A stretch of 64,000 nucleotides of DNA from Kaistella antarctica (GTDB lineage: Bacteria > Bacteroidota > Bacteroidia > Flavobacteriales > Weeksellaceae): NCBI RefSeq assembly GCF_900109615.1, contig NZ_FOIX01000004.1:186001-250000 (forward strand). Reading direction: 5' to 3'. The notes under the pieces were generated by a model. That model did not search any database and was not told the DNA's origin. It worked only from the letters and a program-made list of their open reading frames with translations. Position 1 is the stretch's first letter. Each line of letters opens with the position of its first letter. Both the position numbers and the translations under genes were made by a program. Shown here piece after piece: positions 34,880 to 44,070 of the stretch.

Positions 34880-36456
34880 AAGATTTTGCCCAGCTCATCA
34901 ACGCGCTCGACAGCACCAACAAAACCACTGCAAAAGTAGAGGCCATGGTTTCCTATCTTCATATTGCAAATGCCAGCGATAAGTTGTGGTTTCTCGCATT
35001 GTTTACAGGAAAACGTCCCAAAAGACCTGTTAATACGAATCTTTTGAAACAATGGGCTTTAGAAATCACCCAGCTTCCACAATGGTTATTTATTGAATCC
35101 TATTCTTCTGTTGGTGATTTGGGCGAGACGTTATCACTGATTCTTCCGAACGCAGAAAATGAAATCGAGAAATCTTTAACGCAATGGATGACGGAATTAA
35201 TTGCGTTAAAAGATCAAACCGATGAAGAGAAGAAAAAATACGTGCTCGAATCGTGGAACGGATTAAATCATGTCGAACGTTTCATCTTTAATAAATTAAT
35301 TGGCGGGAGTTTCCGAATCGGAGTTTCCAAAAAATTATTAATTAACGCGCTTTCTAAATTTTCAGGAGTTGATGGAAATATCCTAATGCATTCCATCATG
35401 GGAAAATGGAAAATGGAGGAGGAGAATTTCGATGATTTGATTCAGGGAACCAATATCAATCCTGATGCTTCCAAGCCTTATCCGTTCTGTTTGGCTTATC
35501 CTCTAGAAAAGGAAACGCATGATTTGGGTGACCGAAAAAATTGGCAGGCAGAATTTAAATGGGACGGAATTCGTGGACAATTTATCAAACGAAATGACGA
35601 AATATTTATCTGGTCTCGTGGTGAGGAATTGGTGACTGAACAGTTTCCTGAAATTGTGACCGCATTAAAAGAAGTCGAAGGAAATTTCGCTATTGATGGT
35701 GAAATTCTCGTTGTTAGAGAGGACAAAGTTCTTAATTTTAATGAATTGCAAAAACGCTTGAATAGGAAAACAATTCCGAAGAAAATGTTAGAAGAACTTC
35801 CGGTTCATATTTTCGTATATGATATTATGGAATTGGAATTTGAGGATCTGCGTGAAAAACCATTGTCCGAACGAAGATTACTTTTAGAAAATTTGATTGA
35901 AAGTTCACCAGTTGAACGAATCAGGATTTCTGAAATTGTTCACGCGGAAACTTGGGAAGGTTTAGCTGAAATTAGAGAAAGTTCAAGAGATAATAATTCC
36001 GAAGGTCTGATGTTGAAAGAACTCAATTCTCATTATCACGCTGGACGAAAAAAAGGCGACTGGTGGAAATGGAAAGTAAGTCCGCTGACCATTGATGCGG
36101 TTCTGATTTATGCTCAAAAAGGTTCGGGCCGACGCAGTAGTTATTATACCGACTATACTTTCGCCATAAAAAATGAAGATAAATTAGTAACCATCGCGAA
36201 AGCCTATTCAGGCTTGACTGATAAAGAAATTATGGAAGTCAGTAAATTCGTTAACAAAAATGCGATTGAGAAATTCGGACCTGTTCGAACCGTAAAACCC
36301 GAACTGGTCTTCGAAATTGCCTTTGAAGGAATAGGTTTCAGCAGCCGACACAAAAGCGGAATCGCTTTAAGATTTCCCAGAATTGTCCGCTGGCGTCGAG
36401 ATAAAACGGTAGACGAAATTGATGAGCTGGAAGAAGTTAAAAAACTAATTACCTAA
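34876..36456 (+). CDS. ATP-dependent DNA ligase (PP_1105-type)
   Basis: A 526-residue ligase. An N-terminal helical DNA-binding domain (about 1-190) precedes the nucleotidyltransferase core, where Lys228 in EFKWDGIRGQ is the adenylation lysine. FAIDGEILV, SEGLMLKELNSHY and WWKWKVSPLTIDAVLIYAQ supply motifs III to V, and the OB-fold follows to about residue 520. It seals nicks in duplex DNA using ATP, unlike the NAD-dependent housekeeping LigA. It belongs with the exonuclease, helicase and phosphoesterase genes around it, a gene set linked to DNA damage repair. Confidence 0.93.
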   Translation: MKDFAQLINALDSTNKTTAKVEAMVSYLHIANASDKLWFLALFTGKRPKRPVNTNLLKQWALEITQLPQWLFIESYSSVGDLGETLSLILPNAENEIEKSLTQWMTELIALKDQTDEEKKKYVLESWNGLNHVERFIFNKLIGGSFRIGVSKKLLINALSKFSGVDGNILMHSIMGKWKMEEENFDDLIQGTNINPDASKPYPFCLAYPLEKETHDLGDRKNWQAEFKWDGIRGQFIKRNDEIFIWSRGEELVTEQFPEIVTALKEVEGNFAIDGEILVVREDKVLNFNELQKRLNRKTIPKKMLEELPVHIFVYDIMELEFEDLREKPLSERRLLLENLIESSPVERIRISEIVHAETWEGLAEIRESSRDNNSEGLMLKELNSHYHAGRKKGDWWKWKVSPLTIDAVLIYAQKGSGRRSSYYTDYTFAIKNEDKLVTIAKAYSGLTDKEIMEVSKFVNKNAIEKFGPVRTVKPELVFEIAFEGIGFSSRHKSGIALRFPRIVRWRRDKTVDEIDELEEVKKLIT

Positions 36457-36607
36457 ATTTTTAGTGCAAATAACTCCTATTGGGAAAGTTAGTAAAATCT
36501 GAAATGTAGGGTGTTTTTCTTTCAAAAAAAAGATTTTCAATTTATTAATTTGTGTAATTCGTGTAATCATTTGTGATATTTGTGTTTAAAAAAGTTTTAG
36601 AATTTAC
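36457..36607. other. Spacer in the repair cassette with TTTGTG/TGTAAT direct repeats
   Basis: This 151-base spacer contains a T-rich stretch and, at about 36549-36587, imperfect direct repeats of TTTGTG and GTGTAAT words with period near 13. There is no hairpin terminator, so transcription probably continues from ligase into the helicase gene, but a separate promoter cannot be excluded. Confidence 0.4.
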
Positions 36608-39061
36608 ATGACCGAAAAGTTTCGAAATTCAACGGGTTACCAAATCATCAAAAATTGGATGGATGAAAAAGACCGAGAACCCTTTGGTTTTCAGTCAGAA
36701 ACTTGGTTTAAATTTTCCAATAATTATTCGGGAATGGTAATCGCGCCGACAGGTTTTGGTAAAACATTTTCTGTTTTTTTAGCAGTTGTTATCGATTACA
36801 TGAATCATCCGGAAAATTACAAACCTGGAATGAAATTGTTGTGGATTACGCCACTTCGCGCTTTGGCAAAAGATATTGCAAAAGCCATGAGTGAGGCCTT
36901 AGACGAAATCGGATTAGACTGGGAAGTTGCAGTTAGAAATGGAGATACTTCTACCAAAGACAGAGCGAAACAGACGAAAAAAATGCCAGACATTTTAATT
37001 ATCACGCCCGAAAGTTTGCATTTACTGCTTGCCCAAAAACAACATCAAAAATTTTTCAATAAACTTCAATGCATCGTCGTTGATGAATGGCATGAGTTGC
37101 TCAGTTCAAAACGTGGCGTGATGACGGAACTCGCACTTTCAAGAATTTTTAGTTATCAGAAAAAACTGAGGATCTTTGGAATCACAGCAACCATAGGAAA
37201 TCTTGAAGAAGCCATGGATGTTCTCATTCCGTATGATATTAAAAAGACGAAGATCGTCGCTAAAGAAAAAAAGAAAATCGAAATCAAATCCGTTTTTCCA
37301 GATGATGTGGAAGTTTTGCCCTGGGCGGGACATTTAGGAACCAAACTCGTTGATAAAATTATTCCGATTATTTTGGAAAGTCAAACCACTTTGGTTTTTA
37401 CGAACACGAGAAGTCAAGCCGAAATGTGGTATCAGGTTTTGCTGAATACACATCCTGATTTTGCCGGACAGATCGCCATTCATCACAGTTCCGTAGATCG
37501 AGATATCCGCATTTGGATTGAAGAGAATCTTTCTTCTGGGTATTTAAAAGCCGTGATTTCAACCTCCTCATTGGATTTAGGCGTTGATTTCAAACCTGTT
37601 GATACTGTGATTCAAATTGGGTCCAGCAAAGGAATTGCTCGGTTTTTACAACGAGCCGGACGAAGTGGACATTCGCCTTTTGAAACCTCTAAAATACATT
37701 TCGTTCCCACGCATTCATTAGAATTAATTGAGGTTGCAGCTTTAAAGGAAGCCGTGAAGCAAAATAAAATTGAACCGCGCGAACCCTTGGTTTTATGTTA
37801 TGATGTTTTACTTCAATTTGTACTGACCTTGGCTGTTGGCGATGGATTTGATGAGCAGGAAACCTTTAAACAAATTACCTCAACGAATGCATTCAAAGAA
37901 TTATCTTCGGAAGAATGGACCTGGATTTTGACTTTCATTACAGTTGGAGGGAAACTCAAAAATTACGAAGAATATCACAAGGTCGTAATCGAAAATGGTT
38001 TGTACAAAGTGACTTCCCGCAGAATCGCCATGTTGCATCGCATGAATATTGGCGCGATCGTAAGTGATTCGATGTTGAAGGTGAAATTCTTTTCTGGAGG
38101 TTATGTTGGTATGATCGAGGAGTATTTCATTTCAAAATTAAAGAAGAACGATAAGTTTATTTTGGCGGGACGAGTGCTTGAAGTTTCGCATGTGAAAGAG
38201 ATGACCGTATTTGTTCGGAACTCGAGTGGTAAAGGAATTGTGCCGAGTTATCTGGGTGGAAGATTGCCGATGTCTTCGTATTTGAGTGTTTTTTTAAGAC
38301 AGAAATTATCCGAATCGTTGGATGCAAAATCATCTGAAAAAGAGTTGCGATTTTTACATCCGCTTTTGGTGAGTCAACAAGAGAATTCGCATATTCCAAG
38401 AGAGAACGAATTTTTAGTGGAACGCATCAAAACACGAGAAGGTCATCATTTATTTATGTATCCTTTTGAAGGACGATTAATTCATGAAATCATGTCCGCC
38501 TTAATTGCCTACCGCATTTCCAGAATTTCTCCGATTTCCTTTTCAATCGCTATGAATGACTATGGGTTTGAATTATTTTCAAAATTAGAAATTCCCTTAA
38601 CTGAAGAAAATATTCACGAGATCCTATCCAAAGAAGATTTGCTTCGAGACGTAATGGCTTCTGTCAATTCGACGGAAATGGCGCGACGCAAGTTTCGGGA
38701 TATTGCTGTAATTTCAGGAATGGTGATTCGAACTTATCCTGGACAGATGAAAAACAATAAAAACTTACAGTCTTCTTCCGGTTTAATTTTTAATGTTTTG
38801 GAAGATTACGATCCTGAAAATCTATTGTTAAAGCAGGCATATTCCGAAGTATTCTTTCAACAAATTGATGAAGCCAGATTGGTCGCAGCCTTTGATCGAA
38901 TCCACAAAAGTGATATTATTATGAAATATTCAAATACCTTTACGCCCTTAAGTTTTCCTATTAAAGTCGACAGTTTACGTCAAAGTTTGAGTAGCGAAGA
39001 TTTGAAAGCCCGAATTCTACGCATGAAAGTAGAAGCCATGAAAAAGAAAATGAAAAAATGA
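36608..39061 (+). CDS. Ligase-associated DEXH-box DNA helicase (Lhr-core type)
   Basis: An 817-residue superfamily 2 helicase. The N-terminal RecA domain has the Q-like motif FGFQSETWFKF, Walker A APTGFGKTF (about 46-54), WITPLRALAKDI (Ia), IITPESLHLLL, the DEXH box VVDEWHELL, and ITATIGN (III). The second RecA domain has LVFTNTRSQAEMWY, VISTSSLDLGVDF and QRAGRSGHSP (VI). A winged helix and a C-terminal Lhr-core domain follow. It is a 3'-to-5' DNA translocase and helicase in related systems (TIGR04121). Its stop overlaps the PdeM start by 4 bases. Confidence 0.93.
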   Translation: MTEKFRNSTGYQIIKNWMDEKDREPFGFQSETWFKFSNNYSGMVIAPTGFGKTFSVFLAVVIDYMNHPENYKPGMKLLWITPLRALAKDIAKAMSEALDEIGLDWEVAVRNGDTSTKDRAKQTKKMPDILIITPESLHLLLAQKQHQKFFNKLQCIVVDEWHELLSSKRGVMTELALSRIFSYQKKLRIFGITATIGNLEEAMDVLIPYDIKKTKIVAKEKKKIEIKSVFPDDVEVLPWAGHLGTKLVDKIIPIILESQTTLVFTNTRSQAEMWYQVLLNTHPDFAGQIAIHHSSVDRDIRIWIEENLSSGYLKAVISTSSLDLGVDFKPVDTVIQIGSSKGIARFLQRAGRSGHSPFETSKIHFVPTHSLELIEVAALKEAVKQNKIEPREPLVLCYDVLLQFVLTLAVGDGFDEQETFKQITSTNAFKELSSEEWTWILTFITVGGKLKNYEEYHKVVIENGLYKVTSRRIAMLHRMNIGAIVSDSMLKVKFFSGGYVGMIEEYFISKLKKNDKFILAGRVLEVSHVKEMTVFVRNSSGKGIVPSYLGGRLPMSSYLSVFLRQKLSESLDAKSSEKELRFLHPLLVSQQENSHIPRENEFLVERIKTREGHHLFMYPFEGRLIHEIMSALIAYRISRISPISFSIAMNDYGFELFSKLEIPLTEENIHEILSKEDLLRDVMASVNSTEMARRKFRDIAVISGMVIRTYPGQMKNNKNLQSSSGLIFNVLEDYDPENLLLKQAYSEVFFQQIDEARLVAAFDRIHKSDIIMKYSNTFTPLSFPIKVDSLRQSLSSEDLKARILRMKVEAMKKKMKK

Positions 39062-39702
39062 CCCTGCACACTTTAGAAAAAACAATCCAAAACCAAACTC
39101 TCGTCTTCACCAATCAACGCGCTTTATTTTGGCAAGAACAAAAAGCCGTAATCATCAGTGATTTACACATTGGGAAAACGGCTTATTTTAGAAAAAATGG
39201 AATTCCGATTCCATCGGGTATTTTAGAAAAAGACTTGGAAAGATTGCAAAATTTGCTAGACTTATTTTCAGCAGATGAGTTACTGATTGTTGGTGATTTT
39301 TTGCACGCTGGAAAAAATAAAGATTTCGAAATTTTTGAGCAGTGGCGTTCGAATAACTGTACTTTAAAAATTACTTTAATTAAAGGAAATCACGATATTC
39401 ACAAAGCAGCTTTCCTGCAACATTTGGATATTTCGATTGTTGAGGATTTTTTAACAATCGATCCTTTTACTTTCATCCATGAACCTTTGGATTCTGACAA
39501 ACAGTTTTCAATATCAGGACATCTTCATCCTGGAGTTACAGTGAAATTAGAACGAAGAAAAACCGTGCGATTGCCGTGTTTCAGAGTTTCAGATCATCAA
39601 TTAATTTTGCCGGCCTTTAGCGAATTTACAGGTTTAGATACAAAATCGTGCGAGGATTTTGACTGTATTGCTTTTACGGACGATCTTATTTTTGAACTTT
39701 AG
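39058..39702 (+). CDS. pdeM: Ligase-associated metallophosphoesterase PdeM
   Basis: A 214-residue calcineurin-like phosphoesterase. The metal-binding blocks are AVIISDLHIGK (DxH), LLIVGDFLHAGK (GDxxH), LIKGNHDIH (GNHD), FIHEPL and ISGHLHPGV (GHxH). In this repair gene set (TIGR04123) it is a manganese-dependent DNA endonuclease/phosphodiesterase. It is translationally coupled to the helicase by the ATGA overlap at 39058-39061 and closes the four-gene cassette. Confidence 0.92.
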   Translation: MTLHTLEKTIQNQTLVFTNQRALFWQEQKAVIISDLHIGKTAYFRKNGIPIPSGILEKDLERLQNLLDLFSADELLIVGDFLHAGKNKDFEIFEQWRSNNCTLKITLIKGNHDIHKAAFLQHLDISIVEDFLTIDPFTFIHEPLDSDKQFSISGHLHPGVTVKLERRKTVRLPCFRVSDHQLILPAFSEFTGLDTKSCEDFDCIAFTDDLIFEL

Positions 39703-39712
39703 ATTTGAAACC

Positions 39713-39837
39713 ACAAAAGTCACAAAAGTTGAAGCTCCAGAAAATATTTTATTAAAGTTCAAAAAAAGTTTAACTCTCAACAAAATTCATTTTACACACT
39801 GTTGAAAGACAAAAAAGATTACTCTTGTGACTTTTGT
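39713..39837. repeat. Long-range inverted repeat after the repair cassette
   Basis: ACAAAAGTCACAAAAG at 39713-39728 and CTCTTGTGACTTTTGT at 39822-39837 pair at 15 of 16 positions across a 93-base spacer. It lies between the convergent pdeM and cinA genes. It may end both transcripts or be a small repeat element; there is no ORF within. Confidence 0.45.
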
Positions 39838-39849
39838 TTTTTAAGACAA

Positions 39850-41103
39850 TTAATATTTTTCCTTTATTAAAATCTCCACTAAATCCTGCAGAACTCTTTG
39901 CGAAACGAAATTGACGAAATCGTTTCGTTCGAAATGTGGAAGATGTAATCTGCTTGTTTTCTCAAAATCGTTGACGCGAATTGAAAAATAAGCGACTCCG
40001 ATTTCGTTATTAAATTCGTCCGGGTTTGGACCTGCAACTCCAGTGGTAGAAAGGGAAATATTTGTTTTAAATAACTGTTGGCTACCTAAACTCATCTCTT
40101 GCGCAACCTTTTCCGAGACCGCTGTTTTTTGTTGAATGGTTTTTTCTGAAACACCGAGAATTTCTATTTTTTTCTGATAATCATAAGCCACAATTCCACC
40201 TGAAAAATAGGTTGAACTCCCAGAAATAGAGGTCAACAAACGGGATAATTCTCCACCCGTGCAACTTTCAGCCGTGGAAACCGTCAACTTTTTTTCGTCT
40301 AAAATTTCCTTTAGAATCTCTTCGATTTTATCGCCGTTCCAGGAAATAACGTTATTGCCGATGAGAGGTTTTAGTTTTTCGACTTCGTTTTCAATATTTT
40401 TTTCTAAGTCTTCTTTGGATTTTCCTTGGGCGGTCAAGCGAAGTTTAATTCGGTTTCCGACGGGAAGATAGGAAAGTGAAATCGCTGTCGGTAAAGCCAA
40501 TTCCCAGGATTCTATTTGGTCAGATAATAAACTTTCAGGAATTCCAACAACTGAAACAGTTTGCGTGACGATGTGATTTAAGCTGAACTGCTCTGCCAGA
40601 AAGGGAATTATTTTATCTTTGATTAAAGGTTTCACCTCAAACGGAACGCCGGGAAGGGAGATGATGATCTTGCCATTTTCACGAATCATTTGACAAGGCG
40701 CACTTCCATTTTCATTTTGGAAAATAAAGGCTTTGCTTAAAACTTCGGCTTGTGGCTTATTGAGTTCTAGAAGATGTCCGCGATTTCTTTTGTCGAATAA
40801 TTTCCGAAGATGATCGAATGTTTCCGGATCCAAAATAATTTCATCATTAAAAAATTCTTTGAAAGCCGTTTTGGTTTTATCATCCTTCGTTGGTCCCAAT
40901 CCACCAGTTGCAATGACTAAATCTCCTAAGTCCAAAGCAGTTTCTAAACCATTCTTTATGGAATTAATTTCGTCTGAAATGGTCAAAATTTGAACGACGG
41001 GAATTCCGATTTTTTTGAGTTCGGTGGCGATAAAGTTAGAGTTGGTATCGACGGTATTTCCAGACAGGATTTCGTCGCCGATGGTAATGAGAACTGCTTT
41101 CAT
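39850..41103 (-). CDS. cinA: CinA-family protein (nicotinamide-nucleotide amidase / competence-damage protein)
   Basis: A 417-residue full-length CinA. The N-terminal MoaB/COG1058 domain (about 1-170; ITIGDEILSGNTVDTNSNFI, LVIATGGLGPTKDDKT, VSLPGVPFEV) is followed by a connecting domain and the C-terminal PncC amidase (about 260-417; VSTAESCTGGELSRLL, SSTYFSGGIVAYDYQKK, TGVAGPNPDEF). It hydrolyses nicotinamide mononucleotide and/or ADP-ribose-type compounds in NAD recycling. The link to competence is historical. The gene is separate from the repair cassette it faces. Confidence 0.93.
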   Translation of the reverse strand: MKAVLITIGDEILSGNTVDTNSNFIATELKKIGIPVVQILTISDEINSIKNGLETALDLGDLVIATGGLGPTKDDKTKTAFKEFFNDEIILDPETFDHLRKLFDKRNRGHLLELNKPQAEVLSKAFIFQNENGSAPCQMIRENGKIIISLPGVPFEVKPLIKDKIIPFLAEQFSLNHIVTQTVSVVGIPESLLSDQIESWELALPTAISLSYLPVGNRIKLRLTAQGKSKEDLEKNIENEVEKLKPLIGNNVISWNGDKIEEILKEILDEKKLTVSTAESCTGGELSRLLTSISGSSTYFSGGIVAYDYQKKIEILGVSEKTIQQKTAVSEKVAQEMSLGSQQLFKTNISLSTTGVAGPNPDEFNNEIGVAYFSIRVNDFEKTSRLHLPHFERNDFVNFVSQRVLQDLVEILIKEKY

Positions 41104-41189
41104 AAAAGAATTTAGAGTATAAAAATACTGAATTTTATCCCAGAAAGTGAAATAAAATTCAGCATTTGTAAAGTTGCGCGAACTGCAGC

Positions 41190-41211
41190 CTCTCGTCTTT
41201 AAGGACGAGAG
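41190..41211. other. Perfect 8-bp hairpin in a spacer
   Basis: CTCTCGTC and GACGAGAG flank TTTAAG. It is GC-rich for this genome and lacks a T run on either side, so it is not an obvious terminator. It sits between cinA and the lipocalin gene (41104-41239), inside a GC-rich patch (about 41175-41222) that may be a repeat remnant. Confidence 0.4.
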
Positions 41212-41239
41212 AAGTGTCTGGACAAATAAAATTTAAATC

Positions 41240-41782
41240 TTATTTATCGTGTTCCACCCAAATTAGTTTGCTGGTATCGTAACCAATACTTTCTGCTTTT
41301 TCTAAAAACCTTTCTTTATATTCTTGTGGAATTGTTTTTTCCCGCGAAAGAATCCAGAGATAATCTAAATTATTTCCTGCAACCAAAGCATACTTATAGT
41401 TTTCATCCATATCAATCACATTATAACCAGCCCAAATTGGTTTAAAAAAAGAGACTTTTAAACGTGCAACATTGTAATTGTCTACAAATTGAGCTTCGCC
41501 GATACTTTCGCTCCACTTCTTTTTCTCAAAATTATATCCTTTATTATCTACTTTGATGTTGCCGTTGTCTTTCATCGAATAAGTGGCGGTCACATTATTC
41601 AGCCCTCTTTCAAAACGGAAATCGAAACGGGCGATCTCGTACCATTTGCCTAAATACTTTTGGGAGTCAAAATTTTGAACAGCGGTTGCTCCTTTGGGAA
41701 TTCCAACGGCACAAGAGCTCAAGAAGGCAAGGCCAACAATTCCGACTGCTACGGGAATTGCTATTTTTTTTAGATTAATCAT
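41240..41782 (-). CDS. Lipocalin-family lipoprotein (Blc-like)
   Basis: A 180-residue bacterial lipocalin. A signal peptide with lipobox (FLSSC near residue 25) leads to the lipocalin kernel GKWYEIARFDFRFERGLNNV with the conserved GxW motif. NYNVARLKVSFFKPIWAGYNVIDMD and YLWILSREKTI follow as in E. coli Blc and apolipoprotein D. It is expected to be anchored in the outer membrane and to bind fatty acids or lysophospholipids during envelope stress. It is not obviously in an operon. Confidence 0.9.
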   Translation of the reverse strand: MINLKKIAIPVAVGIVGLAFLSSCAVGIPKGATAVQNFDSQKYLGKWYEIARFDFRFERGLNNVTATYSMKDNGNIKVDNKGYNFEKKKWSESIGEAQFVDNYNVARLKVSFFKPIWAGYNVIDMDENYKYALVAGNNLDYLWILSREKTIPQEYKERFLEKAESIGYDTSKLIWVEHDK

Positions 41783-42045
41783 TATTTATTTTTTAGAATT
41801 CACATCTGAAATAATGTGTTCATGAAAATTGTTAATACAGCCAAAATCAAAAACCAGACCGCACTATTAAATCAATAAAAAAAAGTCGTAAAAATTACGA
41901 ATTAATTTGATTTAAGAAAATTTTAACATTTTAAAACTGACATTTGTCCAATGTGGTTTAGTTTTTGAATCTAGATAAATACAAATGATATTTTGATTCC
42001 ATCTTTTCTGATGAATCATTTTTCTTAACATTAAAATTCAAATTT

Positions 42046-42555
42046 ATGTCAACCGAAAATTTAAGTCAAAAAGAGGCTATTGCAACTTTAAAGAAACTCT
42101 CTGAAAGTGCGAGAATCTGTATGTTCTGTACGGATTTGGATTCGCTACCAAACGCTTCAAGGCCGATGAGTCTGAAAGAAACGGATGAAGAAGGAAATCT
42201 TTGGTTTTTAAGCAGTGAGCAAAGTCATAAAAATTTCGAAATAAAAGAAGATAACCGCGTTCAGTTGTATTTCATGAACAATGGCGATTCTGAATACTTA
42301 TCAATTTTAGGGAAAGCCTTCATCTACAAAGATAAAGCGACCATAGAAGATAAATGGACGCCAATGGCCAATGCCTGGTTCGATGGGTCGGAAGATCCGA
42401 ATGTTTCTGTTATCAGAGTAACTCCCGAGGAAACGTATTACTGGGAGCCAAAAGTTGGGAAGTTCGTATCGATGCTTCACTTTGCGACCGCCGCGATTAC
42501 AGGACAGAAATCTGACAATGATGATGGAAGAGAAGGAAATTTACACGTAAAATAA
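42046..42555 (+). CDS. Pyridoxamine 5'-phosphate oxidase-like general stress protein
   Basis: A 169-residue FMN-binding split-barrel protein of the general stress protein 26 family. Features are ARICMFCTDLDS, PMSLKETDEEGNLWFLSSEQSHKNFEI, VQLYFMNNGDSEYLSILGKA and ETYYWEPKVGKFVSML. It probably binds flavin or F420-like cofactor rather than making PLP. It lies 25 bases before dps, and the pair looks like a two-gene stress operon. The upstream 41783-42045 interval is AT-rich and contains only weak promoter-like sequences. Confidence 0.88.
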   Translation: MSTENLSQKEAIATLKKLSESARICMFCTDLDSLPNASRPMSLKETDEEGNLWFLSSEQSHKNFEIKEDNRVQLYFMNNGDSEYLSILGKAFIYKDKATIEDKWTPMANAWFDGSEDPNVSVIRVTPEETYYWEPKVGKFVSMLHFATAAITGQKSDNDDGREGNLHVK

Positions 42556-42580
42556 TATTAATTCATTAAAAAATAAAGTT

Positions 42581-43057
42581 ATGAAACCTGATTTAGGAAT
42601 AACACAAAAAAACCTTACCGCAGTTCACAAAATTCTGAACACTGTTTTAGCTGATAGCAATATTCTATACATTAAACTGAGAAAATTCCATTGGAATTTA
42701 TCTGGTGATAATTTTATGGAATTGCATTTATTATTTGAAAATCAATACGATGCAGTTGCAGAAGCGGCGGATGAAGTTGCAGAAAGAATTGCAACTTTGG
42801 GTGGAACAGCAATTGGTACTACGACAGAATTTGCGAAAGAATCTCAATTGAAAGAAACTCCAGGAAAATTGCCTGATACGCAAGGAATGTTGAAGGAATT
42901 AGTGGGCGATCACGAATCTATCGTAAAATCATTAAGAGAAAATCTTGACAAAGTAGAAGAAGATCATAATGATGCCGGAACTGCAGATTTCTTAAACGGC
43001 CTAATGCAGGAACACGAAAAAATGGCTTGGAAATTGAGAAAATATTTTAAAGATTAG
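42581..43057 (+). CDS. dps: Dps-family DNA-binding ferritin-like protein
   Basis: A 158-residue Dps. The ferroxidase-site segment KLRKFHWNLSGDNFMELHLLFENQYDAVAEAADEVAERI contains the His and Asp/Glu residues that sit at the subunit interface, and DAGTADFLNGLMQEHEKMAWKLRKYF forms the last helix. It assembles into 12-mers that store iron, remove hydrogen peroxide and may protect DNA in starvation. The lysine-rich N-terminal tail for DNA binding is short. Its operon partner is the stress protein just upstream. Confidence 0.95.
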   Translation: MKPDLGITQKNLTAVHKILNTVLADSNILYIKLRKFHWNLSGDNFMELHLLFENQYDAVAEAADEVAERIATLGGTAIGTTTEFAKESQLKETPGKLPDTQGMLKELVGDHESIVKSLRENLDKVEEDHNDAGTADFLNGLMQEHEKMAWKLRKYFKD

Positions 43058-43081
43058 CAATATCTTTTCAAAAGAAAATAA

Positions 43082-43114
43082 AAATTCCCTATCAAAGTTT
43101 GATAGGGAATTTTC
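43082..43114. terminator. Terminator after dps
   Basis: AAAATTCCCTATCA and TGATAGGGAATTTT form a 14-bp perfect stem around AAGTT. A and T ends allow it to act on both dps and the convergent hydrolase gene. Confidence 0.85.
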
Positions 43115-43133
43115 GTTTCGTCTGGGACTTTCT

Positions 43134-43970
43134 TTATTTAAAGATGTCTGCTAAAAAAGCTTTCATATCATTCCAAGATTTTCCATCTGCTTCTTTATTA
43201 TAGGCGACTTTCATTTTAAATTTTTCTCCAATTGCGGTCGCTTCGGGATTAGTAAATGAATGTAAGGCGTTTGGATAATCAATGAATTTGTAATCTATTT
43301 TAGCGGAATCCATTTGCTTTTTGAAGGCGGCGATTTCTTCGGCTGGAACAAAAGTATCGGCAGCGCCATTGAGAACTAGGATTTTAACATTGTTATTCTT
43401 TGGTTTCAAGCCAGTCATTAAATTTCCGTGGAAAGAAACAACTCCTTTCAGTTCATCCTCTAAACGAGCCATATTCAAAGCTTGTGCTCCGCCGAAACAA
43501 TATCCTATCACCGCAATTTTATCATAGTTGGCATTCGGGTATTTCAATAACTGTGCTTTTGCTTTGTCGAACATTAACTTTGCATTGATGGGAACTTTGT
43601 AAAATTCGCCCGATAATTTCGCTGCTTCTTCTGGATTATCAACGACTTTTCCTTCGCCATAATAATCGACAACCAGCGCAAAATAACCCAACTCTGCCAG
43701 CTGTTTCGCTCTGCCTTTTGCATAATCAGTAACGCCCCACCATTCCGGAAGAACCATTACAACTGGCTTTACTACGTCAGCATCACCTTCATAAGCAACA
43801 TATGACTTATGAGTTTTACCATCAATATCATAACTTAATTCCTCCGTAGTCATTTTGCCCGATGTGGATTTTACCGAGTTTAGATTTGTAATATCTTCTG
43901 TTTTTTTCTCCTGACAAGAGAAACTGAGAAGAAGTGACAACACTAAGGTTGATATTTTAAGGATTTTCAT
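43134..43970 (-). CDS. Dienelactone hydrolase-family lipoprotein
   Basis: A 278-residue alpha/beta hydrolase with a lipoprotein signal peptide (lipobox LSFSC at about residue 19). The core has VVMVLPEWWGVTDYAKGRAK (with the family's E near the oxyanion hole), IAVIGYCFGGAQALNMA (Cys nucleophile in GYCFGG, as in true dienelactone hydrolases), VLNGAADTFVP with the Asp, and PNALHSFTNPEA with the His. It should be envelope-located. The natural substrate is not known. Confidence 0.9.
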   Translation of the reverse strand: MKILKISTLVLSLLLSFSCQEKKTEDITNLNSVKSTSGKMTTEELSYDIDGKTHKSYVAYEGDADVVKPVVMVLPEWWGVTDYAKGRAKQLAELGYFALVVDYYGEGKVVDNPEEAAKLSGEFYKVPINAKLMFDKAKAQLLKYPNANYDKIAVIGYCFGGAQALNMARLEDELKGVVSFHGNLMTGLKPKNNNVKILVLNGAADTFVPAEEIAAFKKQMDSAKIDYKFIDYPNALHSFTNPEATAIGEKFKMKVAYNKEADGKSWNDMKAFLADIFK

Positions 43971-44070
43971 AAGTTTTTTTATTTAATTTTTAAAGATAAG
44001 AAATTAGAATATAGGTCAACAAAAAAAACGCAACTTGATCGCTGCGTTTATTACTATTTAAATTTAATTT

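Noticed and set aside
43134-43970. Dienelactone hydrolase as part of the aromatic catabolic region
   Set aside because: It is a lipoprotein 24 kb away from the tyrosine genes with no catechol pathway genes nearby.
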